Of a stretch of DNA of 64,000 nt, positions 1 through 12,115 are shown piece after piece (the first letter of the stretch is position 1; every line of letters begins with the position of its first letter). Under the pieces are notes generated by a model. The model searched no databases. It was not told the origin of the DNA and saw only the letters and a list, made by a program, of their open reading frames with translations. The DNA comes from Adiantum capillus-veneris (Eukaryota > Streptophyta > Polypodiopsida > Polypodiales > Pteridaceae), in assembly GCA_014529385.2 (NCBI GenBank), contig CM043964.1, positions 106,883,087 through 106,947,086 on the forward strand. The letters run 5' to 3'. The position numbers and the translations under genes were made by a program.

Positions 1-773
1 ATAGAGTAGAGAGAGAGAGAGAGAGTACACACGATATACGTGGTTCACCCAATGTGGGCTAGGTCCACGGGAAAGCAGCCACTCAATGGCTTTAGTACTT
101 CAAAACAAGAAGTAGTTTACAACGGGATTATACCCTTAATGGAGCTCCCGCCTTGCTTCACTCTCACCACCTCACACTCACCTTGTTGCATCAACTTCAC
201 ACACTATATAAAATGTGTGTAGAAATGGCATCCTTTTATAGGCCAAAAGGGCTTCCCTCTCTCATGAGAGGTAGCCATGTGTAGCCGCCCTTGTGTAGAT
301 AAGTCCAAATCGGATCCTCCAATCCGCCCATGTGTGGCCGCCCTTGAGAAGACAAGTCCGCTTTTGAAATCGGCCACCGGCCACACCGGCCATTGACTTC
401 CGACCACTGGCCATTGACTACCGGCCATCGGCCAACCGATGGTTGTTTTTCCCTAACGCTTTGCGGAAAGCTTTGAGCTTCTCACGAGACAATGCCTTTG
501 TGAAAAGATCTGCAAGCTTGTCCTGTGTTGGCACATGCCGTCCGGCCATAATATTCCGGTGAAAAGGAATATTCCGGCGAGGGAAAAAAAAGTCTCAGGG
601 GCTTCCGCCCCCGAGGCCCCTAAAGTTGCCCCTGATTTTTGGCCGTGAAAATTTTGGTTTTTGGCAAGTGATTTTCCTTCACGCACGATGGCTTCTCCTC
701 ATAATGGGGGCCTTACAAATGTGCGCTTTTACCATAGAAAATTACAAGGGTAAATCAGGCTCCATACTTAACA
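1..773 (-). mobile_element. 3' LTR of Ty1-copia element (cut by window edge)
   Basis: This is the left long terminal repeat of a minus-strand copia element. It matches 4857-5489 over most of its length. Its inner end reads TACTTAACA like the other LTR. About the first 80 bp of the repeat lie outside the window. It carries segments missing from the right LTR (around 240-300 and 390-530), so the two LTRs differ by several indels. The (GA)n tract near its start is also much shorter (about 16 bp against more than 50 bp). These differences point to an old insertion. Confidence 0.93.
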
Positions 774-784
774 ATCTCCCACTT
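774..784 (-). other. Copia polypurine tract
   Basis: Read on the minus strand the bases are AAGTGGGAGAT, directly abutting the LTR start TGTTAAG. This is the usual copia plus-strand priming site and fixes the inner boundary of the 3' LTR. Confidence 0.85.
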
Positions 785-833
785 GGAGACTGATCTCCAA
801 ACCAAACCTGTGACTACTTTCCATTTTGGCTTC

Positions 834-2912
834 TTATCCTTGAATGCCGATTGAAGATGAGCAAAATCTCAACTTCTCCTTGTTGACCACCTTTGTAAAC
901 ATGTCTGCAGGATTTTCACTTGTATGCACCTTTCCTAGCTTTAGCTGTCCCTCTTCCAAAAGAGTGCGTATGAAGTGATATCTCACCTCAATGTGCTTTT
1001 TCCTTGAATGAAAGGCTGAGTTCTTCGCAAGATGGATAGCGCTTTGGCTATCACTGTACAAGACACAATTGTCTTGTTTGAATCCAAGCTCTTCTAAGAA
1101 TCTGTGAAGCCACATAATTTCTTCGCTTGCCTCCGTCATTGCTACATACTCTGCTTCCGTGGTAGAAAGTGAAACCACTTTCTGCAGCTTTGAAGCCCAG
1201 CTTATTGCTGTGCCTCCAACCGTGAACACATATCCAATAGTGCTCCTTCGAGTATCTTTGTCACCTGCCATATCTGCATCAACATACCCTTCTAGAAAAA
1301 TATCAGTTCCTCCAAAATACAAAGCATTTGTTGCTGTCCCTTTTAGATACCTAAGTATCCACTTCACAGCTTGCCAATGCTCTTTACCTGGGTTGTCCAT
1401 GAACCTACTCACAACTCCCACTGCATGTCCAATGTCTGGCCTTGTCCAGACCATACCATACATTAGAGAACCTACCGCTGCAGCATATGGAACTTTAGAC
1501 ATATAGGCTATCTCCTCTTGTGTCTTTGGAAACATATCCTTCGTTAGTTTAAAATGACCAGCCAAAGGTGTAGAAACTGGTTTTGCATTTTGCATTGCTA
1601 ACCTTTCTAGTACCTCCTTGATGTAATCTGCTTGAGATAGCTTTATTGTCTTCTTCGTCATGTCCCTTGATATTTTCATACCAAGTATCCTCTTTGCAGC
1701 ACCTAAATCTTTCATTGAAAAAGATTTAGTTAGCTCCTCTTTTAGATCTTTGATGTCCTGCATGTTAGCACTTGCAATCAACATGTCATCAACATACAAC
1801 ATTAGGATGATGAATTTCCCATCTCCCAAATTCTTCGTGTAGACGCAATGATCCGAGTTGCATCTTGTGAATCCATGATCCAACATCCATCGATCAAACT
1901 TCAAGTACCATTGTCTTGATGCTTGCTTTAAACCATACAAGCTCTTCTTTAATCTGCAAACCATTTTCTCCTTACCTTTTACTTCATACCCCTTTGGTTG
2001 AAGCATGTAGATTTCCTCCTCTAAGTCACCGTGAGGGAATGCTGTATTTACATCTATTTGCTCGAGATTTAGATCATGAGCAGCCACAAGGCTTAAGAAA
2101 AGCCTCATTGAGTTCATTTTTACAACAGGAGAAAATATTTCATTGAAGTCAATACCTTTCTTTTGAGAAAACCCTTTTACCACAAGCCTAGACTTGTACC
2201 TTTTCTTCCCACCTTCTTCTTCCTTCAGCTTGTACACCCATTTGTTTTGAAGTGCCCGCTTACCTTTAGGCAACTCAACCAACTCCCATGTTTGGTTGCG
2301 ATGTAGTGAGTCCATCTCCACTTGCATGCTCTTCGTCCATTCTTCTTTGGATTCATGTTGCATAGCTTCTTCATATGATTCCGACCCTCCAGAATCTGAG
2401 ATCAAGAGATGGTTGAAGAAAGGAACAAACCTTTCTGGAGGTCTACTTGCTCTTGTAGATCTTCGGGGAATAGGTTGAGGCTCCTCATTTGGTTGATGTT
2501 GTTGTACATTGTCACCGTTTGCAGTCCTTGAGTCTTCACCGTCCTCAAGCCCCATGTACTCATCACCTGTTTCTTTTGTTTGTTTTCTTTCCAAGTAATC
2601 TTTGTACATATTTTGTTCGTTATAAATTACATCCCTACTCCTTAAGATTTTACCATCTTCAAGATTCCATAGGCGATACCCAAAGTCACCTTCTCCATAG
2701 CCAATGAAGAAACACTTTTTAGACTTTGCATCTAGCTTTGATCTTAGGCTTCTATCTATGTGCATGAAAGCCTTACACCCAAACACTTTGAGAAATGCAT
2801 AATTCACCGGTTTACCTGTCCATGCCTCTTCTGGAACTCCCCCATCCAATTCCGTTGAGGGTGGCCGATTGATTAAGTACACAGATGTACCATTTAGCCG
2901 GTAGGCTTGCAT
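834..2912 (-). pseudogene. Copia pol, C-terminal part: integrase end, reverse transcriptase, RNase H
   Basis: This is a 692-codon open stretch of the copia polyprotein. Residues 1-60 are the end of the integrase region (NRPPST, FGCKAF). The reverse transcriptase runs from about residue 207, with its first catalytic aspartate in QIDVNTAF (287) and the YVDD box at 373-376. RNase H follows at about 530-665, with YVDAD, TEAEY and YSDSQSA. The usual FLHG after the first aspartate reads FPHG here. The RT/RNase H module has no internal stop, but it joins the upstream integrase only through two compensating frameshifts near 3030 and 2910. The whole polyprotein is therefore not expressible as it stands. 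Confidence 0.93.
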
Positions 2913-3887
2913 GTAGCCGCATGCTTCGTGCTCGCTCCATGATTGTCCTGTTCATCCTTTCCGAAATACCATTTTGATGAGGTGTCCTTGGGGTTGTCCT
3001 TTGCCTCCGAATGCCATTGCTAGCACAAAAGCTTGGTTGCAATATTCGCCTCCATTGTCGGATCTGAGGCATTTAACCTTGGTACCTGTTTCATTCTCCA
3101 CAAAGGCTTTCCACCTTTGAAATATGGAAAATACATCGGATTTATTCTTCTTGACATAAACCCATGTTTTTCTAGTCGCATCGTCTATGAATGTTACATA
3201 GTACAATGAGCCACCAAGTGATGGTGTACTTGCAGGACCCCAAACATCGGAATGAACCAACTCAAGTTTTTTATTTTTTCTTTCATTTCCTGATTTTTGG
3301 AATTTCACCCTCTTTTGTTTACCATAAACAAAATCTTCACAGAACTCTAAGTCCACTTCTTTCAAACCTTGTAGAAGCTTATTTGTTTGAAGGATTTGCA
3401 TTCCTTTGGCACTCATATGCCCAAGCCGGTAGTGCCACACCGCACTGTCAACTTCTGTAGTTGCTGCACAAGCTGAAGGTTGTGTGCTAATAGTACACAA
3501 GTAAAGTGTACCGACTTTTTCTCCCTTGGCAACCACCAAAGATTCATTTGAGATCTTCCACCGTTTGTTTCCGAATGCAATGTTGTGACCTTCATCGTCC
3601 AATTGTCCTATAGAGATCAAATTTTTACGAAGAGAAGGAACATGCCTAACATCTTTAAGCTTCCATTAATTTCCGTTAGCAGTTTTGACAGAAACTGTAC
3701 CTTTGCCGACAATCTCACAAGCTTCGTCATCTCCCAAGTATACATACCCAAAATTACCTTTGGTGTAGTCTTGGAAATGTCGCTTGTGTGGCGTCGCATG
3801 GAATGAAGCCCCGGAATCTACTATCCAGGAATTAGACACATTGTCTAATGAGAGAATTAGAGCATCTTGCTCTACTTTACCTGCCAC
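2913..3887 (-). pseudogene. Copia pol, protease and integrase part
   Basis: The aspartic protease is seen as WIVDSGASFHAT near 3800. It is followed by the GAG-pre-integrase motif WHYRLGHMS, and then the integrase core with HSDVWGP and LRSDNGGEYC. A TAA at 3666-3668 lies in frame between protease and integrase. After RSDNGGEY the frame shifts: the PHQNG..ER stretch with the third catalytic residue is read in another frame between about 3030 and 2910. These breaks show decay. The order PR-IN-RT-RH is the Ty1-copia order. Confidence 0.9.
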
Positions 3888-3944
3888 ATTGGCCTCCGAT
3901 GTTGGCTTGTTGTCTTGAGACTCAGTCTCCTTCTTCTTATTGGA

Positions 3945-4712
3945 CTAGCAATCCTTCTTGACGTGGCCCTTCTTGCCGCAGTTCCAACATTCAAGAACTG
4001 ACTTTGTGTGTGACTTGCTCCGCCTTGAGCGATCACGACCCTTTTGGTTTTTGAACCTCTCCTTAGGCCTTCCTCTTGTTTCCACTGTCAGTGCAACACT
4101 TGATGATTCTCCTGTGCTTCTCCTTCGTATTTCCTCACTTAGGAGAACACCCACGACATCATCAAACTTAAGAGTATTTGTGCCAGAAATAGAATTACTT
4201 ACAGCCATCACAAGGCTGTCCCAACTATCCGGTAGAGATGATAGTATAAGAAGAGCTCGCACTTCGTCATCGAAATTGATTTTCACCGATCGAAGTTGAC
4301 TTATGTTTGTGTTAAAGTCATTTAGGTGTTCTGCAACCGAACCATTCTCTACCATCTTTAGATTGAACAAGCGCTTCATAAGAAATACCTTATTGGATGC
4401 CGATGGTTTCTCGTAGAAGTCGTCAAGTGACTTCATCAAGTCCTCTGTGGTCTTCATCTCCGAAACATTGAAGGCCACCGTTGACGCCAAGCTTAACCGG
4501 ATTTTTCCCAGTGCCTTTCGATCAAGGACAAATCGATCAAGGACAATCCATGCTTCATCTGCCATCGTTGCGGGCTTCTTTGCAAGACCGCCTAGTGGCA
4601 AATAGAGGTCCTTCTGGTAAAGATAGTCCTTAATTTGCATCTTCCAATGTTGGTAGTTTTTGCCGTTCAACTTCTCAATCTTGAGCTTCCCTTCCTCCGC
4701 CATAACTCCCAC
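3945..4712 (-). pseudogene. Copia gag with CCHC zinc knuckle
   Basis: This is a 255-codon gag-like ORF. It begins MGVMAEEGKLKIEKLNG and ends with the knuckle CWNCGKKGHVKKDC, a CX2CX4HX4C motif. The UBN2/gag_pre pattern (YQHWKMQIKDYL, LMKRLFNLKM) is clear. A TAG at 3945-3947 follows the last cysteine immediately and is in the same frame as the protease downstream. Copia gag and pol are normally fused, so this is either a nonsense mutation or a readthrough stop; its context does not match the known plant readthrough consensus. The start lies about 50 bp inside the primer-binding site. Confidence 0.9.
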
Positions 4713-4762
4713 TCAATTCAAGGAATCCTTTACTTGATATAATTTAGCTACGAGCAAACCTT

Positions 4763-4774
4763 ACTCTGATACCA
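4763..4774 (-). other. Copia primer-binding site (tRNA-Met type)
   Basis: On the minus strand the bases are TGGTATCAGAGT, two bases from the LTR end. This is the standard initiator-tRNA-Met site of plant copia elements, with one mismatch at the last base. Confidence 0.88.
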
Positions 4775-4776
4775 AT

Positions 4777-4860
4777 TGTTAGGAAATAAGACGTAGCTAA
4801 ATAGATAATTGAGTAGATTACTTAATGGAGAGAGAAAAATTTACATACACGAGATTATAG

Positions 4861-4921
<61 letters not shown>

Positions 4922-5489
4922 CACGATATACGTGGTTCACCCAATGTGGGCTACGTCCACAGGAAAGCAGCCACTCAATGGCTTTAGTACTTCAAAACAA
5001 GAAGTAGTTTACAAAGGGATTATACCCTTAATTGAGCTCACGCCTTGCTTCACTCTCACCACCTCACACTCACCTTGTTGCATCAACTTCACACACTATA
5101 TAAAATGTGTGTAGAAATGGTCTCCTTTTATAGGCCAAATCGGACCCTCCAATCCGCCCATGTGTGGCCGCCCTTGAGAAGACAAGTCCGCTTTTGAATT
5201 CGGCCACCGGCCACCGGCCAACCGACAGCTGTTTTCCGACCACTTTCCGGATGCCGTCCGGCCATAATATTCCGGTGAAAAGGAATATTCTGACGAGGGA
5301 AAAAAAAGTCTCAGGGGCTTCCGCCCCCCAGGGCCCTAAAGTTGCCCTTGATTTTTGGCCGTGAAAATTTTGGTTTCCGGCGAGTGATTTTCCTTCACGC
5401 ACGATGGCTTCTCCTCATAATGGGGGCCTTACAAATGTGCGCTTTTACCACAAAAAATTCCAAGGGTAAATCACGCTCCATACTTAACA
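4777..5489 (-). mobile_element. 5' LTR of Ty1-copia element
   Basis: A 713-bp LTR with termini TGTTAGG and CTTAACA. It holds a (GA)n tract at about 4865-4917. The bases after it, ATAAT, should be the target duplication; the partner copy is outside the window. The element is inserted inside the LTR element whose remnant starts at 5490. Confidence 0.92.
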
Positions 5490-5519
5490 ATAATCATTTC
5501 CATATCCTTTGATCAAGGT

Positions 5520-6065
5520 AGAGCTTTTACAGGTTAAAGAAAGATTATACAAAGATATGCAGGCAGAAGGCGCAGAGAAAGTCCATCCCAAGTGGAGAAA
5601 AAGTGGCTAAACAAGAATCCCAGATATTTGATTCTATTCACAAGAGCACCTGCGGCCCTTCAGAAAGACCCAAGTCTTGTACCAAGGGTAAGGACATGGC
5701 AAGCACATGAAGCACTGAATAAGAAGCGGCCTACATGGCTCAACTATCCAAGATCTCTAGCACTAGAGCAGGGAACATTGGCGGGGGAATACATGGTGAA
5801 AACCCTAATAACGGGTGCCATGAGATTCTTCAAAAGTCTCCTTGATCTCTCATGTGCCATGCTTTAAAAAATTTGCCGAATGCTGCTCACATGTATTGAA
5901 GCTTTTCACAAGCCAGAGCAAGCAGGAGCCCCGTGGATGTCATTCCTTAAGGGCAATAAGGGTCTTTGCTACGACCTAAGTTGCCAACCTTTTGAAGAAG
6001 TCCTTTATGGATTCTACGCCCGATCCATGTTCTTGCCATCTAACAATATGTTGGCATTTGAGTAA
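5520..6065 (+). pseudogene. Broken 3'-terminal ORF of an LTR element (family seen three times here)
   Basis: Function is not recognised. Conceptual translation gives PKWRK.WL, PTWLNYP, EYMVKTL, LSC.ML.KIC and FEEVLYGFYARSMFLPS. All of these recur in the same order in the ORF at 37070-37723, and the last part recurs at 57600-57911. In each case the ORF ends just before a polypurine tract and a 3' LTR, so it is probably the last gene of the element. Here its N-terminal part was cut off by the copia insertion at 5489. It also has stops around 5865 and 6063. The role could be structural or envelope-like; nothing in the sequence decides. Confidence 0.7.
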
Positions 6066-6316
6066 GCGTTCTATACTGGTTCTTCACTTGGAAAACAAAG
6101 ATTTTTGGGCCACTCATGATCAGCAACTTAACCTCCAGATTTGTTGGCTACTCAGCCATTGATCTCAAGAATAGGGTCACCATGTAGTTCCTGCAGGTCC
6201 TGACAAAGAAAGAAGACTCAGATACGAAAAGGCACTTCACGTGCTTAAAGACCGCCTCACCAACCATCAACCTGAAGATTACTTCAGTCCATAAAGCTGT
6301 GTCAAGGGACAACACA

Positions 6317-6333
6317 GGCGAGGAGGGGGGGAA
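6317..6333 (+). other. Polypurine tract before 3' LTR
   Basis: GGCGAGGAGGGGGGGAA abuts the LTR start TGTTAGC, marking the following LTR as a 3' copy on the plus strand. Confidence 0.8.
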
Positions 6334-7242
6334 TGTTAGCAGCAAGCTAACTTGGATACCATTTTTTGGAGCTTTCATTGTAAAAACATTTATTATTTTG
6401 ATGAATCGGGAATATTGTAACTCCTATTTTTTGGATAAAATTTGTAATTGATGAGCCGGGGCTACAAGCTTCCAGATTGTATCAACCTGTCTTTAAATAG
6501 AGCTCCCAGATTATTAGTTTTGACCACCAAAAACCTTGGCTAAGGTATAAAAGCCAATTTTTGTAAGTTTTTAATAAGTTTTGAATAATGAAACACAGCG
6601 TGAGCTAACGGCACTCACTTTTCTCATTCTCACGCTTCCTACTCCCTCCCCAGTTGGCAAATTGTAGTCGTGTCTATTGTGTTGCAACAACATGTAAGAG
6701 CTCTACACATTGACGTAAGCATTTCACGATATTTTGTAGCTTTCGGCATCGTCGACCCACGACCTAATTTTATCATAAGTAGGAATTTAAGCTTTAAAAT
6801 AAAAAACTAAGTACAGGCGGGGTATTGGGGCAACATTGCTCAGCATTTAGATGCATTCTGGGTAAAAAACGACTAGGTAAAAAACTCACTGCTCTTAATA
6901 ATCGTGATTTTTGCACTTGACCTAAAGTGAGATTTGAAACCATAAGCATGTGTACTTAGGTCTTATAAACATGTCCTAAAATTTTCATTATGTTTGGATG
7001 TCGTTTGATGCTGTAACGGATGTGATTTGTTTGCCGATGAGCGATTGGCTTTTGGTGAATTCTGTCATTTGAGTGTAGTGTGAGTTAGATGCGAGTTGTT
7101 TGTTGTTTTCCAAGAGATTGAAAACCTCTTGTAGCCTCTATGCACTAGTCGAGTCAGCTTTCTCCCATGGATTGACAATTATATTCGTGGTTCTTGCTAT
7201 ATCTGCAATAAGATAGGAGTGAGGTTAGACACCCATCCCACA
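6334..7242 (+). mobile_element. 3' LTR, family A (909 bp)
   Basis: It starts TGTTAGCAGC and ends ATCCCACA. It aligns over its whole length with the LTR at 13145-14056. A TATA box (TATAAAAG, 6546-6553) lies in both copies. The bases after 7242 no longer match the other copy, which confirms the end. This is the 3' LTR of the element whose internal remnant is 5490-6333. Confidence 0.9.
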
Positions 7243-9240
7243 TTTAGCATAAATCATATGCTAGTTGGATTTGAGTATGCTAGCTAGCATACATACTATG
7301 CTAGTTAGCCATACCTAATATTCTGTAAACACAATGTGTCTACATTTCTAATATGCTAACTATCAATTAATATATACTGAATCTTTAACTGTTTTATATA
7401 ATTCCTGGCCTTGTGTACTTTGACAGCAAGCTCCTTGTTTCCCAATTTTTGAGCAAGCATAATTGCTTCAATACCTTTTAAGGATGATAAAGGTTTCATA
7501 CTCTCTAAAAGAGTCACTTTTTCTTGATCAACCATTAGGACTTTCTTGCCGTAACTTCGAGTGGACATTCCACTATTGCTAGATGTTGCACCTTTTTCAT
7601 CGTCATGAGGGTGGAAAGAGTTTGATAGTTTGCACCAAATTTTTCTCTTGCCACTTTGCAACAACCTTGTGAACATGATTATAAAGTTCATGTCCTTGCA
7701 TTATGGGTTCTTGTACTAGTGAGGAGTACTCTCTTCTTAGACAATTAACTTGAGGGGATGTGCAATGTCTACCAGGCTAGGGACAAGTCTCATGCAAAAG
7801 GTCCTCCTTTTCATGAAATTTGGCATTTGGTTTGAGGTTGTGCTATGGAAGTACTATGTAAGTACTATGTAGTGATTTTAGAGAATCTTTGCATTTGCTT
7901 TGGGATTGTGCTATGTAAGTACTAGGTAATTCTTTCATTGATCCATTTGGATTCCTTGTGATTTTTGTAGTCAAAGTTTGAATTGGGATACACTTTTGAG
8001 AAAGGGAGGAGGAATATAATGAGTGCTTCTAAAGTAATTTTCTAGATAGACATTGTTAAGCACATTTTGACAGCCCCAATTTACATAGTATTATACATAT
8101 GGGAATGCAGTATTATTACATAGTAAAAGATTGAGGGACTTCTTTTGGTGGTCTTTGTAGTATTCTTTACCGAGCACAAATGTATCCAAGGTAAGTTTCT
8201 TGAGTAGCATCGGTTTGTGGGTTACTTTATTTTCTTGTATACATGTTTTTTATGTGCTTATTGTAGATAAGCAAGAATTCAGTTGGAGAAACAAGGGGCA
8301 TTGCTTATCATTAAAAATTTTGCAAGTTTGGTTCATGGTGCCCCCACCCCGCCACCGCATTTGGAGGCCAATTTTTGCCCTTGTTGACTTGTATTTGTGT
8401 CATGGCCCTTGTCATGAAAGCCCTTTGTTTTGCACTAAATACTGGTGCATAATTTGAAATTTGGAATCTCATTAATTTTATTACAAAAATTTTAGAGCTT
8501 TTTTCAAGCTTATAATCACCCAATTTGGAGTTGCGATGTTACAATTAGGGTGTATTCTCTACCAAAGTTGACCACTTTTCAAAATGTGTATCATATCACG
8601 TGAGTTAAGTGGAGAGGATTATATATACTTGAAAATGTATTGTAATGGGGTTTGTAGATAGGGACCTTGATTTGTCTCTGTAGTGCCTCTCATATATCCC
8701 TGATAATCATTGACACCAATTACATGAAGAAAATACACGTACAAACACTTAGCCTCTCTCCATCACAACATTCAACATCCATCTTGTACAATCACAATGA
8801 AGACAAAGTTTAAAAATAGATAGGAACTTATTAGGAAGAACACAGGAAATAGAACATTGTACACAAGTTGATAGATAACTACCGCTTATCTTAGTTAGTT
8901 CTGTCCATCCATCATACATCCCCTCTCAAGGGGCCAAAATATAGATATTATTTTTGAAAAAGACACACCCCTTAAAATATGTCCTTTCCTAACTTATGAC
9001 TAATTATTGCCTGACAACTTACTGACTAACTCCTAGCTAACAACTTACTATTTTCTCATCAACTACTTATTGATTACATATTGATAATAAAATATAGGCC
9101 CTTTTCCACCTGGCACACCCGATGGACGCAAAAAGGATTTTTTTGGATACCCAACCACTTATCCCTTGATCAGTCCTCTTAGTGTCAAGGACATTCCCAC
9201 CTACATGAGACTCTTTCTGAAAATCTTCCTGATCATCCCT
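7243..9240. other. AT-rich stretch without a recognisable gene
   Basis: No gene is recognised. A minus-strand ORF at 7356-7691 (111 codons, basic C-terminal half with NKELAVKVHKARNYIKQ) may be a relic of a protein, but it has no known signature. Around 7250-7320 are repeats of ATGCTAGTTAGC-like sequence. Bases 8838-8930 resemble 24818-24905, so they belong to a dispersed repeat. Confidence 0.5.
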
Positions 9241-9690
9241 CATAATGGCATCATGTGGCAAGTTGATTGCTTAGCTTCATTACTTTTCACTTTCCCACCA
9301 TCATATGAAACTCTAGAAAGCACTTGAAGGTTTGATCCTTGATTATAAATCATTTTTTGTTCATCAAGAACATCCCCAACCCTGTACTCTGCCATTTGAG
9401 TGCCAAATAGCTTCCCTTCTTTGAAATACGTCCAACCCCAAGTTAAGCAATATCTTCAACCAACAAAGCATTATTTGAATCATCTTGAGTCTTTTCTAGA
9501 TCTTCATCTTCATTAGGGAAATTGAAAACATCCACAGAGATCGTCTTGGATTTCAAGAAGAAATCCTTAGAATCAAGAGAACCAAAAGACTCCTAATTCT
9601 TTTTGGATTGCTTCTCAAGAAGAAAGCCATGCTTCTACTTCAATTCCTTATGCTTCACTATAGGAATTGCATTTTCCTTCAGGTTAATCT
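9241..9690 (-). pseudogene. Ty3-gypsy pol remnant, downstream half
   Basis: The minus strand just left of 9690 reads INLKENAIPIVKHK, the start of a Ty3-gypsy reverse-transcriptase region. It continues the remnant at 12116-13100, from which it was separated by the LTR element at 9691-12110. Further downstream the reading is badly decayed. Confidence 0.55.
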
Positions 9691-10030
9691 TGTGGGGTTA
9701 AGGTGGATAGGTTAGGGTGCCATTCATGGCATAAGCATGCTTGGAGAGGTTCGTGTAGAGCTTGAGAGAGAAACTATTGCACAATACAATATAGAGTATA
9801 CTTGCAATGATAAAGGGTTACAATTATTCAGAAAAATGTGCCTCTATATAGGCTTATACAAGTAGACATCCTTTGGACACATGAGCACAAGAGGCGGTTG
9901 CCTATGCACAAATACAAGTGGTGGTGCTTTACACAAAGGTTGTAAGAGGTTCTTCACATGGCTTGACAATACATGAGGTGGAAGGGGTTGTTCACACCAG
10001 AGAGATGCAACAAAACCTAGCATCCCAACA
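9691..10030 (-). repeat. 3' LTR of the 2.4-kb element
   Basis: A 340-bp LTR. Its inner end abuts the polypurine tract at 10031-10042 (minus strand ATAGGGGAGGAT). It contains TATATAGGC near the middle, as does the other copy. Confidence 0.9.
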
Positions 10031-11775
10031 ATCCTCCCCTATGTGGGTTTTGGTTGCATATCACTCACACAATCCTCCCCTCAAAACACAGTAGGGTGAG
10101 GCACACAATTCACAATCCTCCCCTTGGACACAAAGTTGCTTCCCCTAGACACAAAGGGTGTAGGCATACAAATCATCAGGGTGTAGGTACACACAAGCCT
10201 CTCTTGGCACAAATAGAGGGTAAGGTACAAGAGAGAATGCTGAACCACATTTTGGTTGTCGTTTGTTGGAGGATTTCCCCCCCCCACACAAATCTGCAAA
10301 AGGTGTTGTACTTTGTTGTCGGTATTCTTGCCACATTTTGATGTTGTTGTTATTTTCATCAATGTTTTGCAGAATGCAAAGGAAGACACAATGCACATAT
10401 ATGTACAGTGGAGTAAAAACCACGTGGGAAAAAGCCCTCATTATTTATGCTATGCTGAAGGATTTTTTAAATTATTTGGAATATGATGGAGAATGTCCCC
10501 CAATAAATGTCATTTCGTCGTGATGTGGTGACTTTGTCTACGTCGTTCTTTCTTCATTATTTTCATGTTGATATAGATCTTGATTTTCATTGATGTTGTT
10601 GGTCCGGTTTGTAGAAGACAAAAACTTCGTGGCCGATGATGTAAAGTACACATACATGTCAAATGTGATGCTTGTGTGTGTGCTCATGGGCGGTCTTACC
10701 ATGCGCCTATTGTGTAAGCAGTGTCTGGAACCCATGGTCGTGCTTTGATTGAATGCAAAAGCAAATGCGAATTTTTTGTACAAAAGGAGGAATCAGAATT
10801 GTGAGTGCATGGTGTGAGGTACCGCAGTGCTTTTGTTGACAATGTCTAGTCCCGTGCATATCGTGTTTTTGTTCACAAATTTGGCATATATTCCAACAAC
10901 GGTGCACTTTGTGTGTTTAGTGTCTTCATACACATGTGTTGCATACATTTCTGTCATAGCACTCATTGCCATCAAGATGTTCTTGCGTCTAGTGGCCTTG
11001 ATAGAATTGGGCAGCTTTAGCTCATAGGAAGAGGCTCTTACTCTCAATGGATGTGTGCAAAGAGTTCCTTTGGATGTTTAACTACTAGGAGCCCCAAAAA
11101 TCAGGGCCATGGCGTGGGAACTAGCCCCTTGAGGCTGAGCCTTGTGATGGCCTTATGTGTGAAAAGGGGCATGGCTTAGGACATTGCGATAGATTTATAT
11201 GTAATTATGAAGCATCCATGGCTAATTTCATGCATTTGCATAATTAGCTACTAAAATTGAGCCCTCATTGATTCAATTTTTGGTTAATTACACTCTATTT
11301 TTTATTAATTTTTGTGTGTTTTTGCTTCACTTCATTGCATGTTTGCAATCCCCATTTCAATTTCATAGCTATGTGCTTTGAATGTGCTCTACAAGATCTT
11401 TCAGCAGCTTGCTCAAGATCTAAAAATAGAGGAGATTAGCCCCCCACACCCCCTTTAATGCATCATTAGTCAAGGGGTGTGTGTGGCTATGTGGACAAAT
11501 TGTGTGGGAGCCACCCCCTAAAAGGGCCACCTAGTGCTCAACGAGGTGTCTCAACCTTAGTCAAAGGAGGGCAACTGGCGGGCTTCACGAGCGAAAAATT
11601 CTGCCTTTTGCCCTTTTTCTGGTCCAAACGGACCTACCATAATCCTCTTCCCGACCGTTCACCTCCAGCTGTTCCGTCTGTTTGCTTCCGACCTGCGCTC
11701 ACATACTAGCGCACGCTCTGTCTGCTTGGCTCTGTCTGACCGACATGCCACTTGCCCGTGCCTTGTGATACCAGT

Positions 11776-12110
11776 TGCATGGTTAAGGTGGATAGGTTAG
11801 TGTGCCATTCATGGCATAAGCATGCTTGGAGAGGTTAGTGTAGAGCATGAGAGAGAAACTATTGCACAATACATATAAAGTATACTTGAAAATGATAAAG
11901 GGTTACAATTATTTAGGAGAATGTGCCTCTATATAGGCTTATACAAATAGACAAAGTTTTGACAAGTGAGCACAAGAGGTGGCTGCCTATGCAAAAATAC
12001 AAGTGGTGGTGCTTTACAAAAAGCTTGTAAGAGGTTATTTACATAGCTTGACACAAGTGGTGGAAGGGGTTGTTCACACAAGAGATGCAACAAAACCTCA
12101 CATCCCAACA
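11776..12110 (-). repeat. 5' LTR of the 2.4-kb element
   Basis: A 335-bp LTR, clearly similar to 9691-10030 with scattered substitutions and small indels. The primer-binding site TGGTATCACAAGG (minus strand, 11761-11773) is next to it. It matches the tRNA-Met type for the first eight or nine bases only. Confidence 0.88.
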
Positions 12111-12115
12111 AATCT

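Larger units (their letters stand above)
9691..12110 (-). mobile_element. Complete non-autonomous LTR retrotransposon with target duplication
   Basis: The element is 2420 bp, with direct repeats at 9691-10030 and 11776-12110. The bases before the element (9686-9690) and after it (12111-12115) are both AATCT, a perfect 5-bp target duplication. The outer ends are TG and CCCAACA. The polypurine tract ATAGGGGAGGAT abuts the left LTR, and a TGGTATCAC primer site lies beside the right LTR, so the element reads on the minus strand. The 1.75-kb interior (10031-11775) has no gag or pol; its ORFs are all short and unrecognised. It therefore relies on proteins from another element. Confidence 0.92.

Noticed and set aside
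10054-11047. Overlapping ORFs of 66-105 codons on both strands
   Set aside because: They lie in the interior of the non-coding LTR element, have no recognised motif and overlap one another.
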